From assembly GCF_905171775.1 (NCBI RefSeq), contig NC_053500.1:130815330-130879329 (forward strand): 64,000 nucleotides of DNA. The letters are read 5' to 3'. The translations under genes and the position numbers were made by a program. Shown here piece by piece: positions 1-11,251 of this stretch (positions are counted from its first letter, which is position 1; each line of letters starts with the position of its first letter). This DNA comes from Rana temporaria. Its lineage: Eukaryota > Chordata > Amphibia > Anura > Ranidae. The notes under the pieces are model-generated. The model saw nothing but the letters and a program-made list of their open reading frames with translations, did no database searches and was not told the origin of the DNA.

Positions 1-139
1 CGGACGTACAACTTACGCGCACCTCTCTTAGCCTGAGTCGGGCGCACGCAGGTTTGTGAATCGCCGTATTTCCCACATTTGCATGTTTGAATAGCTAATC
101 AATGAGAGCGGCACTATGCGCCCAGCCTAAATGTGCCCC
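1..139 (-). mobile_element. CpG-rich MITE-like element, fragment cut by window edge
   Basis: Reads as the reverse complement of the central part of the element at 63191-63930: the first 21 bases match the segment near 63460-63480 and CCTAAATGTGC near 127 matches GCACATTTAGG near 63355. It is rich in CpG (TACG, GCGC). It carries no coding sequence. Its outer end lies outside the window, so neither length nor target duplication can be judged. Confidence 0.75.
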
Positions 140-1145
140 CTCTCTACTCTATGGCGGCCCTGGGTGGGGGAAGGGTTTTGGTGCGGGTGATCTGACCAAC
201 CTACGAGGGGGGGTGCAGGTGACCTGACCGACCTGGGGGGGTTGGGGGTGACTGTGGGTGCATTGTTTGCCCCCATAAAATTATACCACCAGCCGTCACT
301 GTTGTTAAATGATCTGCTGTTACTGCAATCATCCAAATAGACCATGCATTATTTTGCAGTGCTGAACCATGAGTGCCAACTGTGACATCACAACATGCAG
401 CCATCACATCACCACATTCCATCACAAAGCAAGACCAAAAATTGCATCAGAATCGGTCCTTATCAAAGCTTTAGCAGGTATTTTAACTGGAAACACGTTT
501 TATGTAACTTCTGTACTTTTATGAGAACAATCCTCAAATTTTAAAGTAAATTCCCTGATTTTAAACAAATATCACAATGGGATATTCTTTTCATAACAGT
601 TTGGATGTCAGCAACGTATAAATAGCAGCTTTTCTGGCATTGCTGCGGAGATACTCTGTTTAGAAAGCAGCAATAATTCTATTATTTATTAATGTTTTTC
701 ATGACATGCTATGTTTACAGAAGGGGCTCCGCTTTAATCCTTACTGGCGTTCCTATAAAGATGGCTTGTTTATAATAGCGAGTTCTCCGGCCTAAAATAA
801 TATTTCATTTGGTTAATCATAAAGGCGATGCTAATTGGAATAAAGGAAACAATTCTCTTAAGAGCTTTTTACATAATACACTTTGTCCTTTATTGAATAA
901 GGGAAAGGGCAGAGTGAAAAAGTATTGCACTGCGACCAACTGAAAATCAGGTTTCAGGTTTGTGATTAGTGGGCAGCGAATCCATTCCGATCCTTTCTGA
1001 CAGCAATCTACCGAATCCTCTAAACTTTTATCGGGTGACTCTTTTCCACCAGTTTCCAGGGCCTGACTGGGAATAAAAACCAGCCCTGGGAATTATTTCA
1101 TACCAGCCCCATAGCATTATTATAACAGCATTTTTTTGTTGTTCA
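140..1145. other. Non-repeat-looking intergenic stretch
   Basis: No gene or recognised element. The first 120 bases are G-rich, with two imperfect copies of a TGACCTGACC..GGGGGG unit. About 600-1080 is AT-rich and looks single-copy within this window, with clustered TAAT/ATTA-type motifs. It could hold a regulatory element, but that is only inference. Confidence 0.4.
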
Positions 1146-2144
1146 TTAACCACTTAAGACCCGGACCTTTAGGCAGCTAAAGGACCCGGACAGTTTTTGC
1201 GATTCGGCACTGCGTCGCTTTAACTGACAATTGCGCGGTCGTGCGACGCGGCTCCCAAACAAAATTGGCGTCCTTTTTTCCCCACAAATAGAGCTTTCTT
1301 TTGGTGGGATTTGGTCACCTCTGCGGTTTTAATTGTTTGCGCTATAAACAAAAATAGAGCGACAATTTTGAAAAAAATTCAATATTTTTTACTTTTTGCT
1401 ATAATAAATATCCCCCAAAAATATATAAAAATATATTTTTTTCCCTCAGTTTAGGCCGATACGTATTCTTCTACCTATTTTTGGTAAAAAAAAATTGCCA
1501 TAAGCGTTTATCGGTTGGTTTGCGCAAAATGTATTTTACAAAATAGGGGATAGTTTTATTGCATTTTTATTATTATTTTTTTTTACTACTAATGGCGGCG
1601 ATCAGCGATTTTTTTCGTGACTGCGACATTATGGCGGACACATCGGACACTTTTGACCCATTTTTGGGACCATTGTCATTTTCACAGCAATAAAATGCAT
1701 TTAAAATGCATTGTTTAATGTGAAAATAACAATTGCAGTTTGGGAGTTAACCACAAAGGGGCGCTGATGGGGTTATGTGTGACCTCATGTGTGTTTACAA
1801 CTGTAGGGGTGTAGCTGTAGGTGTGACGTCATCGATTGTGATTCCCTATATAAGGGAACACACGATCGATCACGGCGCCACAGTGAAGAACGGGGAAGCT
1901 GTGTTTACACACAGCTCTCCCCCATTCTTCAGCTCCGGGGACCGATCTCGGCACTCCAGAGGCGATCAAGTCTGCGAGTCCCGCGGGCGCGGTCACGGAG
2001 CTTCGGACCGCGTCGCAGGCACGCGCCCGTGGCGCGCGCGTGACCCCACGGCTGGGCTTAAAGGGCAACGTACAGGTACGTTGATGTGCCCAGCCATGCC
2101 ATGCTGCCGACGTATTTTGGCGTGAAGGGGTCCTTAGTGGTTAA
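1146..2144 (-). mobile_element. piggyBac-like non-autonomous TTAA element (copy 1)
   Basis: About 1 kb bounded by TTAA on both sides (1146-1149 and 2141-2144). Short inverted ends read CCACTTAAGACC on the left and GGTCCTTAGTGG on the right. Exact TTAA target use is the hallmark of piggyBac-type transposases, but no transposase is encoded, so this is a MITE-like derivative. Internal order: a GC-rich left part, an A/T-rich core (TATAAAAATATATT), a conserved block with GACATTATGGCGGACACATC, then a GC-rich right part. Very similar to 7757-8749. Open frames inside it are incidental. Confidence 0.8.
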
Positions 2145-2444
2145 AGGGAAAACCATACAACAGCAAATTTCAGTTAAAAGTAGTAAAAGTGGAGCAATCA
2201 TCATGGGGGACAACTGGGAATGTGGCGGGGGAGGGACACTGGTGACCAGAGACCACCTTCTGCAGAAAGAATACACTAAGGTAAGGGGGGGTGGGGTTAC
2301 TGAAATAGGGGGGAAACCTTTATATCAGTGCCCCTTACATTATTGTATTCACTCCCCCCTTACATCAGTAACCCCCCTCAGACTGGCCTGGCGGCGCTGT
2401 CACTGACCTCCTCTCAGGTGCACCGTGCGTGGCTCAATCAGACG
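2145..2444. other. Short spacer with a small inverted repeat
   Basis: No gene seen. A G-rich stretch with GGGGTTACTGA near 2290 is mirrored by TCAGTAACCCCCC near 2365, giving a potential hairpin. The last eight bases form the left target duplication of the next element. Confidence 0.4.
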
Positions 2445-2709
2445 TAGAGCTGCACGATTCTGGGAAAAATGAGAATCGCGATTCTTTTGCATAAAATGAA
2501 GATCACGATTCTCAAAAATGTATTTATTTAAAGTTATTTTCAACACAAAACAGAGCTTATGTGCTTAAATACAGTGTACGTAAATCTGACGGACTGTTTA
2601 CATGTTAAATTTAAAAGCTGCAGCAAACCTGCTGACCTTACATGCTTGCTAATGTGAGGGGGCGGGTAATCGAGATCGCGATCTTTTCGCGATTAATCGT
2701 GCAGCTCTA
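2445..2709. mobile_element. hAT-like MITE with TIRs TAGAGCTGCACGAT
   Basis: 265-bp element starting TAGAGCTGCACGATTC and ending GATTAATCGTGCAGCTCTA, so about 14 terminal bases are inverted. Flanking octamers ATCAGACG (2437-2444) and AACAGACG (2710-2717) match at 7 of 8 bases, fitting the 8-bp duplication typical of hAT transposons. The inside is AT-rich and non-coding, with sub-terminal GAATCGCGATTC-like palindromes. Confidence 0.75.
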
Positions 2710-2717
2710 AACAGACG

Positions 2718-4448
2718 GTTCCAGCTTGGGGTCTGAAGGTGCAGCATGGTGTGACAGGCAGTAAACACAGAGTCCAAGCTAGGCCAAAGCAATATATTGT
2801 ACAAAAGTTCAGCACAAACAGGTCTGGCGGGAAGGCACACTCGTCCAGAGCCATTTACAGACTGTAACAGCTGTGAAACCGCTGTCTGATGACGTGAAGA
2901 TGCCACGAGGAGCGGAATGCAGCCTGGCTGGTTCACACCCAAACAGGAGGCTTCCTGAGAGAAGACAGTATAGTCCCTGCACTCCTCTACTCCTCTGGAA
3001 CCTCTCACTGCCGCTATGCACTGTCCCCTACATTAACCATGTGCACCTAAGCAGGGAGCCAGGACTTTAAATAGGCTCTGCCCTCACCCAAGGTGGCTGT
3101 CAACATCACATGGGTCACCAGCATCCAATCAGATAGCTGCCTCCTTGTAACCAAGGAAATCATAGAGGAACCAAGTTCCTCTCAACTTTCTCCCCCATCT
3201 GCATTGCCGCTGCGGTCAAGCGCCACCTGCAGTGGAGAATACAGACTGCACCTGTCTACATCTGGCTGTGAAATCTCTGTGAACAATGACCAAGGGAACT
3301 ATTATTTTACCACATGTGCTTCCTTTTGAAATCTCATTTGAGTTGGACAGAAAATCACAGCAGATCCTAATATTCTGCAATCCAATGAATCCTAATATTC
3401 CACAGTAAAAAAACAAAGGCAGTTAGATCTTTGCAGTAGCTTTCTTTCTCTGTAAGAGATCCACTGGTCTGTGGCCAGCAGTTTGCTCCAATCCATTTTC
3501 TTATCCCTGCTGCCATGTTCAACGTGGTCATTATTGAAAAAATCCTTTGTTTCCTAATTAGCAGCCTTCCCAAAGGAATAAGCGGGTCTGGTCCCCACTT
3601 TGCGTCTATGGAGAGCTCTTGCCAAACCATTCAGCCACATTTTTTCCCATCGCTGCATAATGTAACAGGGAATTTGTCAATGAATAGATCCATGGCTGAA
3701 TAGGCCACCACAAAAAAAACTAAACGAAAATGACGTTTCTTCATGAGAACAAAACACTATCGTTCCTTAAAAGCCATTGAAATGTTTTTCACCTCCCATC
3801 TTTTACTCTCCGATGACTTCCTGATGGCTTCTTTAAAGAGAACATTTCGACCTCGGCCTGGACGGTGATTGAAATAATGTTGTTAAGCAATCTCATTAAC
3901 GACAATTGCTGTCGCTCATGATGGGTTACTCTTTTTGGTCTTTGCGGTTGAGTTTCCTTTGTTACTTTTTTTTCATCTGAAAGAATCAACATTTCTACGC
4001 ACATTTTTCACATTCATGTGCAATGCTCTTTTTAGGTACTGAGTCATTAAACCTCCCTGTAAGATTAGAGGCATTTTCTACCACAGCCAAATTCCTTCTC
4101 CCGTTTGGCGATCTTTCTCAACTTTAGAGTCTTCACACCCTCTAGTGGAGGTTTTGTAGGCCAATAAGCACCTTGACTGACCTTTCAAATCTCTCTTAAA
4201 ATATTGCACAGATGATTCTTTATGAGAAGAACAGGCACAAATCGTAAATACAAAATGTTTAACACTGATTCATCATGAGTGAGTCACTAAAGTAAAAGAT
4301 GTAGGCATGTTAGAGTAAATGTATTGTTCTTTAAATAAAAATATCAACGTTTTTTTCCCCTTTCTCAGATGTAACCCCTTGACGACTGTCCAGCACATAC
4401 ACGTTATTAGTAACAGACAGTAGTAGAAAAAATATTGCGCTCATTTGT
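2718..4448. other. Single-copy-looking intergenic DNA
   Basis: I see no repeat family, splice-like gene structure or convincing coding frame. Within the window this is one of the longest stretches without a recognisable element. Around 3480-4020 base composition is balanced and homeodomain-like cores occur (CCTAATTAGC near 3556, TCATTAACGACAATTG near 3892), so it is a reasonable place to look for a conserved non-coding element. Confidence 0.4.
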
Positions 4449-4519
4449 AGTGTGAAAACCTCTAAGGTTGGGATTGGGTAGGCAACAAAAAATATATACA
4501 AAAAAGTAAAAAAGATAGT

Positions 4520-5540
4520 GGGCCAGATTCTCAGTCAGTGGCGTATTTCTGCGGCGGCGTAACGTATCCGATTTACGTTATGCCTCCGCAACTTAGTCGG
4601 GCAAGTGCTTAGTCTCAAAGCACTTGCTCCGTAAGTTGCAGGCGGCGTAGCATAAATCGGCCAGTGCAAGCCTAATCAGGGGGGCGTGTTTTATGTAAAA
4701 CTACTGTGACCCGACGTGATTGACGTTTTTGCGGTACGGCGCATGCGCCGTCCGTGGAATTTCCCAGTGTGCATTGCTCCAAAGTACGCCGCAAGGACGT
4801 CATTGGTTTCGACGTGAACGTAAATGACGTCCAGCCCCATTCACGGACGACTTACGCAAACAACGTAGTTTTTTCAAATTTTGACGCGGGAACGATGGCC
4901 ATACTTAACATTGGTACGCCGCACTTATGCCTCATATAGCAGGGGCAACTATACGCCGGGAAAAGCCTAACGTAAACGTTGTAACTTTACTGCGTCGGTC
5001 GCGCGTACGTTTGGGACTTCGCGTATCTAGCTAATTTGCATACTCGATGCGGAATTCGACAGAAGCGCCACCTAGCGGTCAAAAAAAAAATGCAGTTAAG
5101 ATCCGACGGCGTAAGAGACTTAGGCCCCGTACACACGACAGAGGAACTCGACGTGCTTGGCACGTGGAGTTCCTCGTCTCGTTTTGGGATGAAGCCGCCG
5201 AGGAGCTCGGCGGGCCGCCTTCTCCTATAGAACAACGCGGCCAACGAGAAAATAGAGAACATGTTCTCTATTTTCTCGTCGAGCTCCTCGGCGGCTCCAT
5301 CGAGCCAAAACTGTACAGACGACAGAGATTCTCGGCAGAATCCGGGTTTTGACCGAGTTTCTCGGCGAATTCTGCCGAGAATCTCTGTCGTGTGTATGAG
5401 GCCTTACGCCTGTCGGATCTAATGGATATCTATGCGTAACTGATTCTAAGAATCAGGCGCATAGATACGACAGGTCGGATTAGGACTTACGACGGCGTAC
5501 ATGGCGCTGCGCCGTCGTAAGTACTTTCAGAATCTGGCCC
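4520..5540. mobile_element. CpG-rich MITE (GGGCCAGATTC family) carrying a nested MITE
   Basis: Ends are GGGCCAGATTCTCAG and CTTTCAGAATCTGGCCC. Inside are many TACG, GCCG and CGTA steps and the family landmarks AACGTAAATGACGTCCAGC and CCTCATATAGCAGGGG. Net of the nested 281-bp insertion it is about 740 bp, close to the copies at 29356-30073 and 41653-42371. It sits inside the left arm of the inverted repeat 4449-6268, so it inserted after that repeat formed. Confidence 0.85.
5123..5403. mobile_element. Harbinger-like MITE nested in a CpG-rich element
   Basis: Starts GGCCCCGTACACACGAC and ends GTCGTGTGTATGAGGCC, flanked on both sides by TTA (5120-5122 and 5404-5406). Removing it restores the AGAGACTTACGCC sequence present in the sister copy near 29930, which is direct evidence of insertion. 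A 3-bp TWA-type duplication fits the PIF/Harbinger superfamily. It contains a perfect 36-bp palindrome at 5244-5279 and is strongly self-complementary overall. Confidence 0.85.
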
Positions 5541-6330
5541 ATTAAATTTAATACATATGAAATAGAAAAGTTCAAAAATACATAACAATGCAAATACTGT
5601 CGTAAAAAATTACAAGCATATGGATACCAAAAAGACACAATGCCACATCGCAGAGAGACAACCCCTGAAGGGGTAGACTAAGAGGAAATGGCTAATCCGA
5701 CGCGTTTCAAATCAAATATTCACAGATGATTTTCATCAGGGATACTATGTTGTGTCTTGGATATCCAAGTAAAGAAAAATTCATTGAATAGAATACAACA
5801 GAAATAATAATGTATACATATTCACAAACATGCAGTCATCACTAACTTGGTCCAATGCCTGTGAGTGTGTGTGTCAATTGTATAGAGCTGAAAGCAAGGT
5901 AAATGGGTGTGTTTTTTCAGCTCCGCTGACTTCATTGACCCCCTGATCCCCAATGATTTTTTTTTTCTTGGGGATATTCCCTGGCACCGCCGGTTATTTT
6001 AAGTTCCTTAAAATCATCTGTGAATATTTGATTTGAAACGCGTCGGATTAGCCATTTCCTCTTAGTCTACCCCTTCAGGGGACGTCTCTGAGATGTGGCA
6101 TTGTTTCTTTTTGGCATCCATATGCTTGTATATTTTTACGACAGTATTTGCATTGTTATGTATTTTTTAACTTTTCTATTTCATATGTATTAAATGTAAT
6201 ATCTTTTTTACTTTTTTGTATATATTTTTTGTTGCCTACACAATCCCAACCTTAGAGGTTTTCACACAACAAATTTCCAAGGGATGATGGCAACCACATG
6301 GTCATCTGTATAGGCTGGTTTATTTCCAAA

Positions 6331-7205
6331 ATATTGCGCTCATTCAAAGGTAACCAGCAGCAACTAAACAGTGTTATATTACACCAAAAACAAATAAGTA
6401 AGCAAAACGGCAGCTGCGCTAAATAAAAAATCAATATAGAGATGCCACTATATATAAAGTGAAGTGCATACATTGATAATATGAATGAAAATGACTAAAC
6501 ATCAATAAAAGTGCCCCCACGTGAATACATAGAGAATCCAATAACAGGTGTGATCATAAAAAGTCCAGTTAATAAAAATTCCATATAATAAGATCTACTG
6601 TCCATAGAATTGTGATCCCCCAAACAGTGATAAAGAAATCACAGAAGGTGTTGAAGCAATAAATATCCAGTGCACAAACTGCTAGCATCCGGGAAATGTG
6701 AAGAAAGGAAACCTCCACCATAGGTAATAGCTGCCTCTTACCAAATAGTATTGATCTCTGGTTAGGAGATCATACTCGCTTTAAAGGTTGTTATTTCCAC
6801 ACAGCTTTCCACCAGGGTAATCCTCCATGCAGATATTCACATCCAGTACATAAACCAAAATGTCAGGAAAAGACAACTCGCATAGTGTAAAATCCAAGGT
6901 GTATTTAATGTAGTATAAAAAAAATGCACTTACAATGTAGATGACATTAAGAAGCATTTAAAAAATCGAGCCAGCTGGCTCCTCGATATGCCTGCCCGTC
7001 TTCCGGGTTCAGCTGGTAACGCGGTGACGTCAGAACATTGACTGCCCAACATTTCATCGCACAGAGGACGTGGTCACGGGACCACGTCCTCTGTGCGACG
7101 AAACGTTCGGCAGGCGACGTTCTGACGTCACCGCGTTACCAGCTGAACCCGGAAGACGGGCAGGCATATCGAGGAGCCGGCTGGCTCGATTTTTTACATT
7201 CTTCT
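6331..7205. repeat. AT-rich repeat ending in a 117-bp-arm hairpin
   Basis: The AT-rich part begins with AAAATATTGCGCTCATT, which also occurs at about 4429-4446 beside the previous inverted repeat. It leads into a near-perfect snap-back: 6959-7075 is the complement of 7080-7196 with a 4-base centre (7076-7079). Arms contain CCGCGTTACCAGCTGAACCC and its complement. Probably a fold-back element; superfamily not assigned. Confidence 0.75.
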
Positions 7206-7219
7206 TAGTGATCAGTTAA

Positions 7220-7305
7220 ATTGTCAGTTAAAGCCACGCAGTGCCGTATCGCAAAAAGTGCTCTGGCCATTAAGGGGGGAAATGTTCCGGTCTGTAAGTG
7301 GTAAA
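7220..7305 (+). mobile_element. TTAA-element end fragment
   Basis: Contains TTGTCAGTTAAAGCCACGCA and GCAAAAAGTGCTCTGGCCA, which match the terminal part of the element ending at 20987. Only about 85 bp is left, so it is a relic end rather than a full copy. Confidence 0.6.
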
Positions 7306-7735
7306 GCTAGTTGATCCTCCAGCTGTCTACCTGGAGCTGAGAAGATGGGGCAGAGGAAAGTGTCTTGGCAGGCACTGTGTGTTTAAAGCGGAGTTCCACC
7401 CTAAAAATGTACTTTCTATTAACAGCTTGCCTTTTTTTTTTTTTACTCACTTCTATCTGGCTGTTACTAGGCAGATTTCGTAGTCTTCCTAGTTCCTGGT
7501 CCTAGGTGGTTCAACTTCCTGCCCAAAGACCCCATTGCCTCCTGGGAAATGATGACACTCATTTCCCAGGAGTCTCTGGGCATTACTCTGCATGAAAATC
7601 GCCCAGCATGCACCTCTCCCTGAAAACCAGGAAGAAAAAGGAACTGGGCTTCACATATGATGGATACGGCCACAACATGAGCTGGAGGATATAAGGCAAG
7701 TGTTTGCAATGCTTTCTGGAACGATTGGGGAGCTA

Positions 7736-8770
7736 TTAATATGTTTTAGGGACTATTTAACCACTTAAGACCCGGACCTTTAGGCAGTTAAAGGACCCGG
7801 CCAGGTTTTGCGATTGGGCACTGCGTCACTTTAACAGACAATTGCGCGGTCGTGCGGCGTGGCTCCCAAACAAAATTGGCGTCCTTTTTTTCCCACAAAT
7901 AGAGCTTTCTTTTGGTGGTATTTGATCACCTCTGCGGTTTTTATTTTTTTGCGCTATAAACAAAAATAGAGCGTCAATTTAGAAAAAAATGCAATATTTT
8001 TTACTTTTTGCTATAATAAATATCCCCCAAAAATATATAAAAAAAATGATTTCCTCAGTTTAGGCTGATACGTATTCTTCTACCTCTTTTTGGTAAAAAA
8101 AATGCAATAAGCGTTTATCCGTTGGTTTGCGCAAAATTTGTAGCGTTTTCAAAATAGGGGATAGTTTTATTGCATTTTTATTAATTTATTTTTTTTTTAC
8201 TACTAATGGCGGCGATCAGCGTTTTTTTTCGTGACTGCGACATTATGGCGGACACATCGGACAATTTTGACACATTTTTGGGACCATTGTCATTTTCACA
8301 GCAAAAAATGCATTTAAAATGCATTGTTTACTGTGAAAATGACAATTGCAGTTTGGGAGTTAACCACTAGGGGGCGCTAAAGGGGTTATGCATGACCTAA
8401 TATGTGTTTCTAACTGTAGGGGGGTGTGGCTGTAGGTGTGATGTCATCGATTGTGTATCCCTATAAAAGGGATCACACGATCTATGCCGCCGCCACAGTG
8501 AAGAACGGAGAAGCTGTGTTTACATACAGCTCTCCCCGTTCTTCAGCTCCGGGGACCGATCGCGGGACTCCAGCGGCGATCGGGTCCGCAGGTCCCACGG
8601 TCCCAGTCACGGAGCTTCGGACCGGGTCGCGGGCGGCGCGCCCGCGACCCACGGCTGGGCACTAGCAGAGGACGTACCTGTACGTGCATGTGCCCAGCCG
8701 TGCCATTCTGCCGACGTAAATGTGCAGGAGGCGGTCCTTAAGCGGTTAATATGTTTTAGGGACTATTTAA
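7736..8770. repeat. 25-bp direct duplication flanking a TTAA element
   Basis: Positions 7736-7760 and 8746-8770 are identical over 25 bases; the unit starts TTAATATGTTTTAGG and ends GACTATTTAA. The unit therefore begins and ends with TTAA, and the inserted element (7757-8749) uses the last TTAA of the left copy and the first TTAA of the right copy. Normal piggyBac insertion duplicates only TTAA. Confidence 0.9.
7757..8749 (-). mobile_element. piggyBac-like non-autonomous TTAA element (copy 2)
   Basis: Begins TTAACCACTTAAGACCCGG and ends GGTCCTTAAGCGGTTAA. Near-identical in layout to copy 1 at 1146-2144, including the A/T-rich core and the GACATTATGGCGGACACATC block near 8240. No transposase. 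It sits inside the element at 7383-8825. Frames such as 8426-8665 simply cross its GC-rich end. Confidence 0.85.
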
Positions 8771-8825
8771 TGTGATTAATTTTAGCTTGCAAAAAAAAAA
8801 TGTATGCCCAAAACCCCGCTTTAAA

Positions 8826-9541
8826 TGGACATACGCAGCCCCAACCCCCAACTGAGAGAGTGCATGCATGAGTGTTTCTTTTGTAGCCAGCTAAGCAAAT
8901 GGAACACTAGCAAACCAGATGGGGTGCAGGGGTTTGGGGACCACCTGTGAATACAAAAATGTTAAAAACTTTTAAAAAGAAGCAGGATTTTCTGAAATAA
9001 AAAAATAAAAAAATCGGGGTGTAGTATCACTTTTGTGTGAACATGAATTATATGTCCACCTGAAAACTCCTACATAAATATACATTTATTTCTGAAAAAA
9101 AAGCAAATGTGCTAATGAGTTGGGTAACCAAATCAAGTAGGATGAAACTGCCATCTTGATTAGTAGGGAGATGAAACCTTCATGGAAATTGCTATTTGGG
9201 AAAAATATAAATTGTAGACACAAGATTGTGTCAGACTAATAGCTGGAATCCATTGACCACCCTCAACTCAGACTCCTCTCCTAATACAGGCAGTCAGATA
9301 GATACATGTCCCTGTGCTGAGATAGGCCCTCTACTCTGATATGTATAGGCACATTATTATGGAAAGGGCAGAAGGTGAGTTTATCTTCTTTGTGAATGTA
9401 GTGGGTGGTAAAAGCTTTTTGGAAGAGATAAGGCACGGTGAGGTCATCTAATTTTTAAGGAAATGGATACTCCACTTTTTTTTTTTTTATAGATATAACA
9501 GGTAAAGGACATAAGTTTGTTGTAAATAAGATGGTAATGCT
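8826..9541. other. Intergenic DNA, no feature recognised
   Basis: AT-rich, with short A and T runs near 8995 and 9480. No coding frame or repeat relationship to the rest of the window was found. Confidence 0.4.
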
Positions 9542-9740
9542 TTAACCACTTCCATACCGCGCCTATTCGGGCACTTCTCTCCTTCATGTAAAAATCATAA
9601 TTTTTTTACTCAGAACCCCCAAACATTATATATATTTTTTTAGCAGACACCCTAGGGAATAAAGTGGCGGTCATTGCAAATTTTTATCTTGCACAGTATT
9701 TTGCGCAATCATTTTTCAAACGCCTTTCTTTTGGGGAAAA
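9542..9740 (+). mobile_element. TTAA-element fragment (TTAACCACTTCCATACCG type)
   Basis: Starts with TTAACCACTTCCATACC, the usual left end of this group, and continues with CCCCAAACATTATATATA and ACCCTAGGGAATAAAGTGGC. Its inverse occurs at 62940-63040 (ACCCTAGAGAATATAT and ATAATGTTTGGGGGTCC), so the two are relatives in opposite orientation. It is cut off by the next MITE. Confidence 0.6.
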
Positions 9741-9958
9741 AAAAAAAGTTCCTTGTGAAGCCGCCTAGGATCTCGGCGAGCCAACTTTTCCCATTGCCGT
9801 TGGGGAAAAAGAAGACATGCTTTATTTTTGGCCCGACGAGATCCTCGGCGGTTTCCTCGTTGAAAAGTGTACACACGATTGGTTTCCTCAGCAAAAAAAA
9901 AAACCCAGCAAGCTTCTTGCTGTTTTTTGCCAAGAAACTCGGCCGTGTGTACGAGGCC
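9741..9958. mobile_element. Harbinger-like MITE, left end degraded
   Basis: Right end reads CTCGGCCGTGTGTACGAGGCC followed by TAA, matching the GTACACACGAC family. The interior has repeated TCGGCG and GAAAC motifs shared with 5123-5403 and 13388-13612, and an internal GTGTACACACGATTGG. The left terminal repeat is not recognisable. Open frames on both strands are by-products of its self-complementarity. Confidence 0.6.
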
Positions 9959-9960
9959 TA

Positions 9961-11245
9961 AGAGGAATTATGGGGAAAACGTGTCTCCACTGATGCTTTA
10001 TCACAAATCCTTGTTTCCACAACAACCCAAAATTTTCTAAATCCAATTGTCTGCCACATTGACAGAAAGCAAGGTGAAATCTCCTGAACAGGGGCACAGA
10101 CAGCAAAACAAATGTTACAGGGGTGTTAACTCTTCCCTTTGCTATCTACCCAAAAAAACAATTTGGGCTGGTTACACCTAAAAATGGACCTGTTCCAACT
10201 TACATACAAATTCAACTTAAGAGCAAACCTACAGTTTGAAACCTGGGGACTGCCTGTATTCCAAAAACTACTTCACCTGTGCAAGTAACCTGGGGAAGCC
10301 ACTATTAGTCAGAATGAGGACATTATTGCATGTTATACATGTTCTACTGAACATTTAGTAAAAGTTGATTCAACAGTATTCAGCCTGGTCCGAAGTTATT
10401 CATGGGTCTGTTTTAGCACTATGGGGTATGAGTAACACCACCACAAAAGATTAACCTGCAAGGCTAAAAAGAGGAGGTAGTTGCCATGGGTAACTGCAAT
10501 TTTACAGCTAGAACAGCTACAGCAACCAGTCGTTGGTGTGGTACCTGGTTAGGTGAGAGGTCCTATGGTAGCGAGGGGATCGGTGCTCTGACTCCCTTCC
10601 TAACTCTCCATCTCTCTGACCGGAAGCACACTAGTGTCACAGAGATCTAAGGCCTGATCACTAGGGATGGGAAGGAAAAAGTTAAGTAAGGCCACACATG
10701 AAACATGCTCTATTTGTCTGGCAGGGATTTATTCTGTTTTTTGGGAGGTAACAGAGGTGCAATGGACTGGTATAGTGGTCAATGGCTCCGCATGTCCCTC
10801 CGAATGCAACACATACATTAATTACAAGTGTGAAGCCACTCAGGACAAAACATCTTAAGGAATAGCTACGTACATTGTTGCTGCACACAAGTGGCTAATT
10901 TCTGGATCAACCGTGGATATAGAATTGGGTATATGGGATTGTATGATATATATTTTTTTTTCAAAACCTGCACTTTTCTTTCAAGCTGCATGATGCTTCA
11001 AGTAGGTGGTCCTGGTGGACATGCATGCAGGGGACGAGAGCAATGTAGCATTCTAATGATAGGCAAAAGAAAGGGCCATAGAACAAGAAAATTAGACAGA
11101 GTTCTGGTACAGGTAAATGATAGTGACCTAAGGCAAACAATCAGAAACAAGTAAGCATATACTCCAACCAAAAAGGGCGATGGGGGAACACATTTCCTCT
11201 GGGCCAGTACAAATAATTTATGTTGGGCTGGTGGTCTTGAGTGCA
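9961..11245. other. Intergenic DNA, no feature recognised
   Basis: No coding frame with family similarity, no tandem array and no inverted ends were identified. A short T run occurs near 10951. Confidence 0.35.
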
Positions 11246-11251
11246 GAAACC

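Larger units (their letters stand above)
4449..6268. repeat. Long inverted repeat (snap-back element) with an insertion in its left arm
   Basis: The left arm (4449-4519 plus 5541-5732) is the reverse complement of the right arm (6006-6268). Matching blocks include TGTGAAAACCTCTAAGGTTG against CAACCTTAGAGGTTTTCACA, and GGCTAATCCGACGCGTTTCA against TGAAACGCGTCGGATTAGCC. The loop (5733-6005) is unrelated AT-rich DNA. The left arm is broken by a CpG-rich element at 4520-5540. No coding capacity. Confidence 0.85.
7383..8825. mobile_element. TTTAAAGCGGAGTTCCACC element interrupted by a TTAA element
   Basis: Left end TTTAAAGCGGAGTTCCACCC; the right end AACCCCGCTTTAAA is its degraded inverse. Excluding the nested 1-kb insertion it is about 430 bp. 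The middle resembles the copy at 40613-41160: both have a TTGCTAGGCAG-like block and a CCCAGGAGTCT / CTCCTGGGAA inverted motif. Non-coding. Confidence 0.65.
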
